The notes beneath the pieces were generated by a model. That model had not been told where the DNA came from, made no database searches, and saw only the letters and a list, made by a program, of their open reading frames with translations. Made by a program: the position numbers and the translations under genes. A stretch of 64,000 nt of DNA from positions 17,077-81,076 of the forward strand of contig RWJK01001407.1 of the NCBI GenBank assembly GCA_004335835.1. The letters run 5' to 3'. This DNA is from Scenedesmus sp. ARA3 (Eukaryota; Chlorophyta; Chlorophyceae; Sphaeropleales; Scenedesmaceae). This document shows positions 12,557 to 23,096 of the stretch, one piece after another (positions within the stretch are counted from its first letter, which is position 1; each line of letters opens with the position of its first letter).

Positions 12557-12607
<51 letters not shown>

Positions 12608-12913
12608 CGCTGCAGGCAACGTGTATGGCATCCTGCCGTTGACGCTGGCCAAGAAGATCTCCATCTACCTCATGCTGGTGCACCAGGTGAGCCATTGTAT
12701 TTTGAAAGTTGTTATATAACATGTTACTAACAGCAGCAATCTGGCAGAGGTGCCACAGTGAAGCACACATTGTCGTGTCAGGTAATGGCCATGCTGAAAC
12801 AATCTTTGTACCCTGGAGCATTGTTCAGCTCCAAGTCTGGCACAGGTACCCAAAACATTTCGGCGCTTCCAAGACTGTTACCTGCTTTGATGCCGCTGCC
12901 ACGTATGCTGCCG

Positions 12914-12953
<40 letters not shown>

Positions 12954-13638
12954 AGATCATTGCCTTCTGCCTGTACAGCGCACCGCTGTACTACATGTGT
13001 GAGAAGGCGCTGCGTGTGCACACCAAGCCCATCTACATACGCGTGCTGGCACGCCTGCCTGTCTGTAAGTAGTATTTGTTTTGATTGCTGTGGCAGCCTA
13101 GAGCACCTGGATCCTAGCAGGCAGCCTTCCTCTAGGCTACTAGCACAGCGCAAGTATATAGTCTGCAGGATGATCAGGTTTTACATCAGTATGTTCATGT
13201 GGCTACGCCGCGACATACACCTGATTGAATAGGAGGCTGCAAGTATGTGTGTGAGAAGGCGCTGCGGGTGCACACCAAGCCCATCTACGTGCGAGTGCTG
13301 GCGGGCCTGCCTGTCTGTGAGTGCCGCAGCTGCTGGTTTAGGGCTGCTTATGCTCATACATGCCTGTGTCTGGCCTTGCCAACTCTTAAACTGCTGCGCT
13401 GCGCCACACACCAGCAGTGCTGCAAGCACACAGCTTGCAGAACGCTCAGCAGTCCTGCTTGGCCAACTCCTGCTGCTGCTACTGCTGCCTTCTGCAGCCA
13501 TCTCCGTGGCAGTTTTTGCAGTGGCCTTTCCTTTCTACGGCACCATCAACGCAGTGGTGGCCTCCATCACCAGCCCCCTGGTGGCCTTCGCACTCCTCCT
13601 TCTTACGCGTAAAGAAACGCCTCTCAGCCATATGATGT

Positions 13639-13676
<38 letters not shown>

Positions 13677-13858
13677 GTGCTGCTGTTGCTGCTGCTGCTG
13701 CTGCTGCACAGCCATCTCCGTGGCAGTTTTCGCAGTCGCCTTCCCCTTCTACGGCACCATCAATGCAGTCGTGGCCTCCATCACCAGCCCCCTGGTGGCT
13801 TTTGCCTTCCCCCTTCTTCGGCACTGGAGCAACACCGCTGAGCTGTCTGTTGCTGCTG

Positions 13859-13892
<34 letters not shown>

Positions 13893-13986
13893 TTACGCAG
13901 CCATCTCCGTGGCAGTTTTTGCGGTGGCCTTTCTTTTCTACGGCACCAAATAATACAACTGAGCCGTCTTTTTCTGCTGCTGCTTC

Positions 13987-14017
<31 letters not shown>

Positions 14018-14019
14018 TC

Positions 14020-14073
<54 letters not shown>

Positions 14074-14431
14074 AAAAACCCTGAACCCTCTGCAGCCATC
14101 TCCGTGGCAGTCTTTGCGGTCGCCTTCCCTTTCTACGGCACCATCAATGCAGTCGTGGCCTCTATCACCAGCCCCCTGGTGGCTTTTGCCTTCCCAGCTG
14201 CTGCATACAGCTGGCTGCACCGCACTAAGGACAGGCAGCAGGCATGTGTACGGCCACCGCCAAGGTGCGCAGAATTGGATTACAGATTGATGTTAAATGG
14301 ATTATTAGTTAGATGGTATGGGTGGATGCTAACAGCATCATGCGGTGCTGTGAGTGTCATGGAGCATCTGTATGCAGTGTCCTAGTAGGTGTTGTGCAGG
14401 GGCGTAGCACGTGTGACGTAATGATGGAGCC

Positions 14432-14472
<41 letters not shown>

Positions 14473-15148
14473 GCAGTTGGATGATGACGCTGCTTGGCGG
14501 CTGGAGTGGCATCCACGCCTTCAACGTGTTCATAGTGGCCTTCTTCATAGTGAACGGTGAGTGGGAAGTCGTTCACAGTGGTAACTTCATAGTGAGTGGG
14601 TAGCAGGTAGTTCACAGTGGCGTTCGTCATAGTGAACGGTGAGCCAGAGGTTCATTGTGGCCTTCTTCATAGTGAATTGTGAGCGGGAAGTACAAAGTGG
14701 CCTTTGTCATAGCGAACAATGATCAGCAAGTTCCTAGTGGACTTCTGCATAGTGAAAAGTGCATTGAGTGGCGAGTTCATGGTGGCCTTCTTCATAGTGA
14801 ACTTGATGCCTTCATGGGCGCCTACACGCCATGATTTGAGTAGCAGTACAATTGCTGCTGCTTGTGGTGCGTTGTCATGTGTAGTTTCACCTTTCCGTGC
14901 GCTTACAGCATGTGGCAATTGCTGTCACTCCCCGCTGCAGGCACTGGCTTTGGCATCGCCCACAGCTTGGCGCAGTTCATTCGTGGCTGGGTATGTGACA
15001 TAAGACATGGGCTGACTGCTTATCCTGCTGCTGCTGCTTCCGCCGTGTCTCATCTGCAGGCACTGGGTTCGGCATTGCCTACAGCTTTGCGCAGTTCATC
15101 CATGACGTGCAGCATTTCAAGCCCTTCCCGCACTGCTACCAGTGCTGA
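7261..15148 (+). CDS. AUX1: AUX1/LAX-type amino acid/auxin permease family carrier (AAAP family), complete
   Basis: Thirteen exons keep phase throughout: 7261-7318, 7665-7891, 8309-8455, 8930-9037, 9414-9514, 10089-10202, 10710-10841, 11389-11525, 12616-12686, 12956-13064, 14096-14264, 14477-14556, 15060-15148, giving 513 residues (plant AUX1 is about 485). Landmarks in AUX1 order: WFGGDAGLPMDGWLTTCCAQ, IGQIMLTLPNAYSKVGL, FWTMYCLIALYAERKQR, DAYYLEEGNSLDKR, FINILGLVGTTYTAWY, FGGHANAIEIMDSMF, IFSLTLPHSTAVQLAW, YSAPLYYMCEKALRVHTKP, FPFYGTINAVVASI, PSWMMTLLGGWSGIHAFNVF and the C-terminal HFKPFPHCYQC, which matches the plant ending KCYQC. About ten membrane helices, plasma-membrane type proton symport. 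The acidic N-terminus of plants is replaced by a Gln/Ser-rich stretch. Transport of auxin itself is inferred from family, not shown; an amino acid is an alternative substrate. Confidence 0.92.
8516..9715 (+). repeat. Donor-side echoes of AUX1-like exons 3, 4 and 5
   Basis: Exon 3's end (TACTGCCTCATCGCGCTGTA through CGCCTGGTGAGTG) recurs at 8516-8567. Exon 4's end (GGGACAACCTCGGCACCTGG then GTGCAGGTGGGTG) recurs at about 9218-9269, with a faint copy near 9085-9127. Exon 5's end (GAGCAAAAGCCTGGACAAG) recurs at about 9585-9623 and weakly near 9690. All lie in the intron downstream of their source. Confidence 0.85.
9861..9936 (+). repeat. AT-rich (ATTAAC)n-type microsatellite in AUX1-like intron 5
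   Basis: TTGTGATTAACATTAACATT is repeated several times in an otherwise GC-rich intron. It is not a telomere-type repeat. Confidence 0.8.
9971..10600 (+). repeat. Acceptor-side echoes of AUX1-like exons 6 and 7
   Basis: A copy of the exon 6 start follows CAG at 9971 (GCAGCTGGACATCGTGTTTT ... GTGCTGCTGCC) and decays before the real exon at 10089. A copy of the exon 7 start follows CCGCAG at 10550 (GTACATTGTGTTGCGCAACC) ahead of the real exon at 10710. Confidence 0.8.
10947..11305 (+). repeat. Four acceptor-side echoes of AUX1-like exon 8
   Basis: The coding motif for EIMDSMFVPEGYT is found at about 10947, 11037, 11143 and 11269 before the real exon at 11389. Two copies keep an AG acceptor directly before CGAGA; CTG tracts separate copies. 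Confidence 0.88.
11605..12377 (+). repeat. Six donor-side echoes of AUX1-like exon 8
   Basis: The exon end (CACGGCAGTRCAGMTGGCRT ... GCGCTGCACAACG then GTGAG) recurs at about 11605-11667, 11757-11803, 11865-11931, 12073-12117, 12209-12253 and 12318-12378. Nearly every copy keeps an intact 5' splice site. Confidence 0.9.
11959..12051 (+). repeat. 23-bp tandem repeat, four copies
   Basis: The unit GTCTGATCAAGGCCTGTGGT plus GTT is repeated head to tail four times, almost perfectly, inside the exon 8 echo array. Confidence 0.9.
12495..12603 (+). repeat. Exon 9 echo that grades into (CTGACG)n and then (CTG)n
   Basis: After CTGCAG at 12489-12494 the echo reads GCAATGTGTATGGCATCCTG, then CCGCTGACGCTGACG repeated about six to seven times, then CTG units up to the real acceptor before 12616. 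The real exon reads CCGTTGACGCTGG at the same place, so the hexamer appears to have been seeded by coding sequence. Confidence 0.85.
13237..14091 (+). repeat. Echoes of AUX1-like exon 10 (donor side, one) and exon 11 (acceptor side, three)
   Basis: Exon 10's end, from TATGTGTGTGAGAAGGCGCT to CTGTCTGTGAGTG, recurs at 13237-13320. The exon 11 start (CCATCTCCGTGGCAGTTTT) recurs after AG at about 13497, 13709 and 13901. The first two copies extend over 100 bp with intact reading through TINAVVASITSPLVAF; the third stops at GGCACCAAATAA. Long CTG tracts separate them from the real exon at 14096. Confidence 0.9.
14586..14812 (+). repeat. Five to six donor-side echoes of AUX1-like exon 12
   Basis: Variants of TTCATAGTGGCCTTCTTCAT plus AGTGAACGGTGAG recur roughly every 40-50 bp at about 14586, 14607, 14651, 14697, 14731 and 14778. 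Later copies lose the GT donor. Confidence 0.85.
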
Positions 15149-15290
15149 GTCAGAAACAGCAAAGCAGCACCGCACGCAAGCGGCAAAGCAGTGTATTGCT
15201 GTGCAGCGCAGTGCGATGGGCAGCTTGGGCCAACAGTGCATGGGTAGTGCAGCACAGCATTAGCCCTTTCCGTAATGCTACCAGTGCTGA
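14941..15290 (+). repeat. Echoes of the AUX1-like terminal exon, before and after it
   Basis: An acceptor-side copy at 14941-14990 encodes GTGFGIAHSLAQFI. A copy of the stop-codon region (CCCTTTCCGTAATGCTACCA then GTGCTGA) lies at about 15261-15288, in the 3' flank. Confidence 0.8.
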
Positions 15291-17076
15291 CACAAGAGAC
15301 AGCAGCACAGCGCCACACTGCGCAAGCAACATGCGGCTTGTCAACGCTGCTGCTGCTACTGCCGCACAGTCCAGGCAGCTGCAGTGTGTGCCTGCTGAAA
15401 GCGGCAGTCGGCAGCAGCACAGAACGTGCAGGCAGCTTTCGCTTCTGTGCAGCCGTGATAGTTTATCATGCAGCAGGAGCAGCAGGTTGAGGCCCTGCGG
15501 CTTTATGGCAGCACTGCACGGCCGCAAGGTGTTAGCAGTGCAGCTGGGTGGGATTGCAGCATGGCGGCTTGGCCTGCTGACATGCTTGTGTTGCCATGCC
15601 ACAAGGGAGGAGCATGCACATTTTGAATTGTGCAGCTGGAGCTGTTTAGAACTGGCCAGTGCTCATGGAGGCCGATATGATTCATTAGTCAGGCCCCAGC
15701 CCCACTGCTTACATGGACAGCTGGATTGCAACTGCTGTGGACAGATCTGTCCAGCCGCAGTTTGGTGTGTACATGCAAGCAGCATGTGTTCATGTGTATG
15801 GGGCTGCACCGCAGTATTCCAGCAGCCGCTGCAGCTGCTGCGGCATTCTGGCAGCGCTTCGTGACTTCGTGCTGCAGCTGCTGCGGCATTCAGGCAGCGC
15901 TCAGTGACTCCGTGCTGCGCCTAGTTACATAGAAGGGGTCCAGTTCACTAAGGAGCAGATGAGTTGGAGGCTGCACCCAGCTTTTGCCTTGCTGGTGTGT
16001 CCTAGAAAGTGCTTTAGGAGGTTTCCTTCAGATTGTCCTAGGAAGGGAGGAGGTCTCTTTGGCCACTGTGCGCCGGCTAGCTCAGCATGTGTGTGTGGTG
16101 CAGCAAAAAGTTGCGTTGTTAGAAGTTGGCACTGCAGTGCAATGTACACATTCCCGGCCGGAAATGTGTACACTGCCCGAAAGTCCCAACTTGAAACAAC
16201 ACGGTTGCTGCACTGCCTACAAATTGAGCTCAGCTGGCAACAAATGTGGCCACGACCCCTTTGTGGCCAGCGCTGCCTGCAAGCAGGGGGGGCGTGCACA
16301 CCTGGTGGAGCGTGTTAAGGCTTGCTGGGTTGCAGCACTCTTCATGCGTTGCGACATGACGAGCAAGGATGCCAAATTGTCCTGCTTCTGAGCATATTTC
16401 GTTTAGTTCATCAGCAGTCTTCAGTGGACGTCGCATGTGGCCTGCGGTGCCCTAATCCTTGGGCTGCCACAACAGCTTGTTGTTCTGCATGTTTTAGGGT
16501 TTCTTTTGTATGGTTGCAGTCCCTGACACAGCGTTTTTGCAGTGTATTGCATGCAGTGGCTAGACTAGCAGGGCATGTTGGCACGCCCAGGTGCCATTGC
16601 AGCTTTTATGCAGTGTGGTTGTCTGGCTTGCTTGTTGCTGCAAACCTTGGAATGGTGGTAGAATTATCAGGCATGTGCGGCGCATCTTGATGCCACAGGC
16701 ACGACGTGTGCTGTACCTGCAGTTTTGCGACCTGTATAGTAGCTTTTTGGTGTAAAGGTTGTTGTCAAATGTCACATGGGGCGCTCGCAGCACTCCCAGT
16801 TTGATTGCGTCGAATGCTCAGGCGGAGTCTTCTGTTCAAAGGCTTGCAAAAAAACCGGGTGTGCCTGCAGAAGAGGGTTGTTGTTCTGACAAGGTTCTGT
16901 TACGGTCACACATGTACGGTGCAAAGGTTCGACTCCCAAGGTGCACGATCTTGGACGCGCCAAACCAAGCTACCGTTCCCGCAAGTTGCGCAGCTGCCAT
17001 GAATAGTCCAACCAGTATCACATAGTACTGTATATATAACATTATTTGTTTCATCTGTTTGTTTCGGCATCATATC
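15149..17076. other. Intergenic stretch between AUX1-like gene and secreted orphan
   Basis: No supported exon. Apart from the AUX1 stop-region echo it has a ~45-bp direct duplication at about 15827-15912 (GCAGCTGCTGCGGCATTC repeated) and a hairpin at 16115-16200. A TGTAA motif (the polyadenylation signal known in Chlamydomonas) lies near 16752, but this is far from the AUX1 stop. The region 16700-17076 should include the next promoter. Confidence 0.45.
16115..16200. repeat. Snap-back hairpin centred on a near-perfect 28-bp palindrome
   Basis: The centre reads GTACACATTCCCGGCCGG then AAATGTGTAC. Outside it GTTGTT...AAGTTGG pairs with CCAACTT...AACAAC. The arms are about 40 bp each with mismatches. 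It may be a small foldback element; no gene overlaps it. Confidence 0.75.
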
Positions 17077-17865
17077 ATGCGACGGCTGGCTGCACTGCTG
17101 CTGCTGCTCGCCTTCAGCAGCGCAGCAGCAAACCGCCGTGACAGAGTACGCGAGCGACGCAAGTCCATCGTCCAAAGAGATTTCGATGCTCTGGAGATGC
17201 TTCACGACAGCTTGCTGCCTTTCGGGGAGGCTGGAGCCAGGATTGCAGGAGGCAGAAGGTAAGTGCAGCTCAGCTGCAGTGCAGCCTGGGCCAGCCATGC
17301 GTCCAGCTCTCTGCACATCAGGCAAAAAGCTGCACAGTTGGCTCATTCATACCTTTGTATGACCGTTCATACGTATTTTTACATGTTGAGATATCGTCAA
17401 ATGCTTTCCTTGTGCAATGTCACTAGAAGGCATCTCACGCTTGCCACACTTTTGTACTTGATTCATTTTGTGTCATTGCAGGCATGCAGGGCGCAGGGGC
17501 GGCGTGGTGCGTGGCAGGGCTGACAGCTGGCTACCCAACAGCAGGAGGGCAGGCGTGAAGCCAGCCCGGGTAGCTGCAGGGGTGGCAGGTAGGGGACATG
17601 TGTTATGCCACAGCTACCTGGCTGCAGTTGATCAAGTGTGCTCTGTCAGCACCAGCAGATAGTCACAAAGCTCGGCAGAGTTCAGGCTGAGACAGTCTCG
17701 GCATGGCCGCAAACATCACCAAGCCGGCGCAGGGCAACTCTTTGGTTCAAACCGAACATCAAGCGCAAGCAACAAATGCATGTGCACCTGATGCCGCCTG
17801 CCTGCAGGGCTTGCAGTCATCAGCAATGCTGTCAAGGAAAACATCCTGCCAGGCCCAGAAGCAGC

Positions 17866-17907
<42 letters not shown>

Positions 17908-20900
17908 ACCATTCGGCAGCAGCAGCAGCAGCAGCAGGGTTGCTCCACAGAGCAGGTGCTCAGCAGTCGCGGAAGCACTGCTCACTGCAATGGACAGCAT
18001 GTTCCCAGCCCCACCCATCGGCAACAACAACGGCAAAAACACCACAACCACCACCACCACCACCAGCAGCAGCAGCAGCAGCAGTGAGGCCGCACTGTTC
18101 ACAGCGCAGCGCGGCTTCGTTGATTGGGGTACAGCAGGAGGCCCGGCTCAGGGCTCAGACCCTTCCTGCCAGCCCTCCTGCTCATTCACCAACCCCACAG
18201 CAGCATACGGCCTCACCGTGCTGCCTCTCTCTCCAAATGAGGACCTGAAACAGAAGGTAGAGCACGAAGACACGCCGAAGCATGCAAAGCAGAACCTGGA
18301 TGGGCGCTATGGCGCTGGCATGGCCCCCAGCTGGCAGCTGCTGAGGGATGAGGTGGTGGTGCTGGCTGGGTGCCTGCCGCCATTGGAGGCCAGCAGGTGA
18401 GACACTGTACGATTTGGATGTGTAAGTGGCTGTTGTGCAGCTTGATGCATGGCTCAGTGACAGCACTTTTTAGAAAGCCTGGCATGGCGTGCTTTGCTGG
18501 TGGCTGGTGCCGTGGGCTGTGTGTTTTGTGCTGTTGTCCTCCAACCTGGATGGGCGCTATGGGGCTGGCATGGCCCCCAGCTGGCAGCTGCTGAAGGATG
18601 AGGTGGTGGTGCTGGCGGGGTGTGTGCCACCGCTGGAGGCCAGCAGGTGAGACACTGTACGATTTGCATGTGCAAGTGGCTGTTGTGCAGCTTGATGCAT
18701 GGCTCAGTGTCAGCGCTTTCAAGACAGCCTGGCATGGTGTGCGTTGCTGGTGGCTGGTGCTGTGTGCTGTGTAATTTGTGTTGTTTGTTGTGTCCTGCAA
18801 GCTCGTCAGCTGAAGTGTGGTGACGGCGCTGGCATGGCCCCCAGCTGGCAGCTGCTGCGGGATGAGGTGGTGGTGCTGGCTGGCTGCCTACCGCTGCTGG
18901 AGGCCAGCGGGTCGAAAATGATTCTCCTGTGGAACCTGTGTGGCTTTCTGTGCCAGGCATTCGAGTCACGCGTTTTGTGGCGGCTGTTATTGGTAGGCGG
19001 GTCGGGTGAGGTGGGATGAGGTGGTGGTGCTGGCAGGGTGTGTGCCACCACTCGAGGCCAGCAGGTGCGGCTTGATGGACATGTCCTGCTGTACAACATC
19101 ACACTGTGTGCTGTGCTGGACCCTTGTGATGTGTGCTGTGTGCTTTGTGCTGTTTGTTGTGTCCTGCAAGCTCATCAGCTGAAGTGTGGTGACAGGGCTG
19201 GCATGGCGCCCAGCTGGCAGCTGCTGAAGGATGAGGTGCTGGCAGGATGCGTGCCACCCTTGGAGGCCAGCAGGTAACCATGAGCCCCTGCTGGCCTTGT
19301 GCGTGTGTCACTTCCAAAATGTGCTTGAGTATCGACTTGAAGCACCTGGTGCTTTGCATGTTACAAGCTGGAGGCCAGGTGCGCTAGTATGACAGCCAAG
19401 CTGAATCCTAATGTTGGGGTGTGTGGGCTGCGAAGGGATACAGTGTTGTTGCTGACTGGCTGGCTGGCTGCCGCACCTGGAGGCGGGCGGGTGAGCCTCT
19501 GCTGGCCGTGTGCATGTGTTACTGCAGAAACTGCTGGATGTTTCTGTGGCCGCAGGTACTTTGGGGCCGCCGGCTACCTGTACAGCATGTACAACGCAGC
19601 TGACTTTCAGGCAGTGGGCCCAGTGCGCTGCCTGATTGTCTATCTTGTCTTTATGGTCATTGTAGGCACTTTGTGGCAATTGGCTACCTGTATAGCACCT
19701 ACAACGCAGCAACCTTCGAAGCTCTGCCCCCCCCCCACTGCTTGTCTGTCTCACTGCAGGTACTTTGGGGCAACTGGCTACCTGTACAGCACCTACAATG
19801 CGGAGGAGCAGCACTGGCTGCAGGTGTTTGCCTCCATGGGGGACACTGCCTCTGTTTGGTCAACGCCAGTGACAGGCAAACCAGCAGCAGCAGCAGCAGC
19901 AGCTGCTGCTGCTGCAAGGGATGCAGGAAGAGATGCAGCAGGCGGTGTAATGGGCAGGGGCAGCAATAGTGATGGTAGCAGCAGCAGCAGCAGCAGTGAG
20001 TACGACGTTTCAGGCAGGATCAACAGCACAGCAGCCATTTTAGAAGACAGCAGCCGCAGCAGTAACAGGGCAAGTAGTGACAGCCTAGGACTCCGCGACA
20101 ATGCTGGCAGCAGCAGCAGCAGCAGCAGCAGCACTACCAGTGCTTTCTCATCCTTCACAGTGGTACTGCTTGGTGCAAACCCTGCAACAGTAGCCGCTGC
20201 TGCAGCAGCCATGAAGCAGCGCGTTGCAGAGACAGCTAGAGCCCAGCAGCAGCAGCAGCAGTCTCCAGGCTGCAGCAACTGCACAGCTGCTGGCAATGCA
20301 TCAGCTCAGCTCGACCTATCCTTCTTTGACCAGCCTTTCATCAACATACTGACAGTGCCGGGGCCTTATTTCTCAAGCAACATTGGACTGGATCCTACAA
20401 GCGGTTACTATGCTCTGCTGGTGCGCAATGTAGCACCATCAGGAGAGCTGGGGCCAACAGCATTCAGGGCATATACGGAGCAACCGCACCTGGCTGCTTG
20501 GCGCTTGACGCCTGTGAAAAAGGGCTGGGAGAGTTTGCAGGATTTCAGCAGCAATGTGAGTGACAAAAACAGCACAACTGTCAGCAGCTTTCAGGGCAGT
20601 GCAGAGCAGAGTAGCAGCAGCTTCAGCAGCACAGAGCAGCAGTTTCCGCTGCCAGAAGTGATCAGTAGGCACAGCAGTACAGGCGGTGATGCTGGGGCCG
20701 GCAGCAGTGCAGGCAGCGGCTGCTTAGCTGCCAAGAGCCGACTTGCCGCAGCAGCTGCAGGAGCAGAGGTGCCATCTAGCTCAGCTGCTGCTGGTGTGGC
20801 AAGCAGTGAAGTGGCACTTGCAGCTCTTCGCCCGGGGAGGGGTGGTGTGCTGCACATGCTGGGCCGCCGTCTAGCTGGCAGGCACCTCAGCAGTGATGCA

Positions 20901-21976
20901 GCTGCTGTTGCTGCTGCTGGTGAACTAGCAGCAGCAGCTCTAGCAGCAGCAGCAGCAGCAGCTGCAAGTGACAACAGCCGGTTGGCTGGCAGGGACCTCA
21001 GCAGTGCTGCTGCTAATGGTGCTGATGGCGCTGCCGCCGCCGCCGCAGCAGCAGCGGCAGTATCTTCAGGTGGCAGCAACCAGCTGGGATCTGTGCGAGG
21101 TCTTCAGTCAAGGCAGCTGCTGCAGCAGCGTGCGCTTGATGGGCTGGTCGATGCGCTGGGCAAGCGCTACGGTGCCAGCTATGATGTGGAATATGGCTTA
21201 GGCAGGTGAGCAGAAACTTGCTGGAAATCGCCACAACTGCAGCTGCAGACATAGCTGAACTAGCAAACTGCAGCTGCCTGTTACTCATGTTCTCAGCCAC
21301 TGGCGCTGCCTGGCTGGCTGTTGAACCCTGGACTAATGACTGTTACACATTGGTAAGAATAAACCCTTGCCAATTCAGGCCACGCTCAGAAACCATATGC
21401 ATGCCGTGTTTGGGCTCCTTTGATGTTGCACATCTGCAGTGCCGCACCGCTTGACATACTGGGAGTGGACTGGGGACTAGACTGCCTGCAGCGCAAGCTT
21501 GACTGGTGCAACGGTGAGTCCCGCCCAGCCGACTCCTCAATTATGTCAGTGACGTAGCGCTCGTCAAAAATGACAACCTGAGTCGTGTCAGGTTGCTGCA
21601 GTCTTTGCATTGCAGCCCTGCGTTAGCAGCCACTAACTATTTCAGGAAGTTGTGCGATACGAACGCTGTAGGCAATGGTGTGGTGTGTGCCTTGTTACCG
21701 CTCATTGGTCACTCGGTGCCATTGTTATTTCTGTATGTATGCACATGCAGGGGACAACCGTGATGCCACGTACCTCTCAGCTCTGCCGATGGTCACGCTG
21801 AATGCGCCAGGGAAGGTCCTGCTGGTGGCAGGCGTCAACTATGTGGCCGAAGGTGAGGCAGACACTGTGTGCCAAGTACAGTGTTGACTGTTTAACACTT
21901 GCCTTTAGTTTGTACGCCGTCTCTGCCATCAATCTGCCCAATGGTCTTACTGTAGCTTGCAGTCAAACATGCCTTG

Positions 21977-22024
<48 letters not shown>

Positions 22025-22069
22025 AGGCCTCGCCAGCTACCTGTATGAATGTAGCCATCACTGACCCCT

Positions 22070-22120
<51 letters not shown>

Positions 22121-23096
22121 AGGCCTCGCCAACTACATGAATGTAGCCATCACTGACCCGCTGTCACAAACAGGGCTGCTGGCATACGACGATGAAGAGC
22201 TCCTCAAAGCAGCCAACGCTCCACAAATATCAACGTCCAATGTTTCGGATGCTGCGCACATGCATGTGTCAGACAACTTGTTTGTGGTGGCGTTCAGTCG
22301 CAACTGCTCAGGTATGCTGTCAAGCATATGCCAGTTACAGTTGCAGGCTAGCTGCACAGGGCTCGATCAACAGACTGCTCGGGTGCTGTGTGCAGGCAGC
22401 TGATATGGTGTGTACCTGCTCCGCCTTCGCTGGGCGCACGTCTGCTCAGCAAGTGGCAGCCAGTTTCTTTTTGCTCACGTGGGCATGCGCAGACCAGCCA
22501 CAGTGCAGGCCATGCAAAGCACCCGCAGGTGTCAGTGTCAACCTGAACTGTTGATATTTGTTGCAGGTGTTGACGTCCCATGCAAGGCTATTCCTGAGAA
22601 AGGCGCCGGTCACGTGCCCTTGAACAGGCCTCTGATGACGCTGTCACGCGTTTACGTCAACCCAAGCACCGGCGTGGGGCCAGCTGCTGCTGATCTGGTT
22701 CCCTTTGCTACCATACTGCTGAGCCCAAAAGGCAGCAGCAATGAGACAGCCGACAGCAGGTATAGTACTACTACTAGTGAGAAGCTAGGCGGCGCTTCTC
22801 TGCTGGTGCGAGCTAGCAGTAGTGCGGCCAGAAACACACTGTTTGGAGGATTCAGGGAGACTGAAAGCAGCAGCAGTGACGTGTGTCCCATCAGCAGCGA
22901 TCCATGCCTGCAGAGCTTTGTTGGTATGAGCCAATGCAGCGGCAGCGGATCGTGGGATGTATGCTGCGAGTATGTGCAGGCTTGGAACGATGAGCAGTGC
23001 TGGGATAGGGATGTGGGGAGGCTACTGTCAAACAGCATGCCTGCCATAACGCCTGCACTGGTGCAGCTGCTGGGCAGGGTCTGTGGCGCAGATTGA
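17077..23096 (+). CDS. Large secreted protein of unknown function
   Basis: Eight exons keep phase: 17077-17258, 17482-17588, 17808-18396, 19760-21205, 21440-21513, 21751-21852, 22123-22311, 22567-23096, giving 1072 residues. The N-terminus MRRLAALLLLLAFSSAAA is a signal peptide. An Arg-rich stretch and Gln/Ser/Thr-rich low-complexity regions follow. More ordered parts include YFGATGYLYSTYNAEEQHWL, GLDPTSGYYALLVRNVAP, DILGVDWGLDCLQRKLDWCN, APGKVLLVAGVNYVAEGLAN and NRPLMTLSRVYVNPSTGVGP. The tail is Cys-rich (about ten Cys in the last 70 residues). From memory, the VGVNY...YMNVAI and RVYxxPxTxVGP segments weakly recall a land-plant secreted family of unknown function; I would not name it. No catalytic motif seen. 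Likely extracellular or wall-associated. Confidence 0.75.
18543..19712 (+). repeat. Donor-side echoes of orphan exon 3 and acceptor-side echoes of exon 4
   Basis: The exon 3 end (GGCATGGCCCCCAGCTGGCA ... GAGGCCAGCAGGTGAGACAC) recurs at about 18543-18655, 18825-18912, 19013-19066 and 19198-19275, plus a scrap near 19366. The first copies keep GTGAGACACTGTACGATTTG, so intron sequence was duplicated as well. Then the exon 4 start (TACTTTGGGGCCGCCGGCTA) appears at about 19556 and 19664 before the real exon at 19760. Confidence 0.9.
21973..22122 (+). repeat. CTG tracts with one echo of orphan exon 7
   Basis: A (CTG)n tract ends in CAG at 22026 and is followed by GCCTCGCCAGCTACCTGTAT GAATGTAGCCATCACTGACC. 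A second (CTG)n tract then leads to the real exon start at 22123, which reads GCCTCGCCAACTACATGAAT. Both copies are preceded by an equivalent acceptor. Confidence 0.9.
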
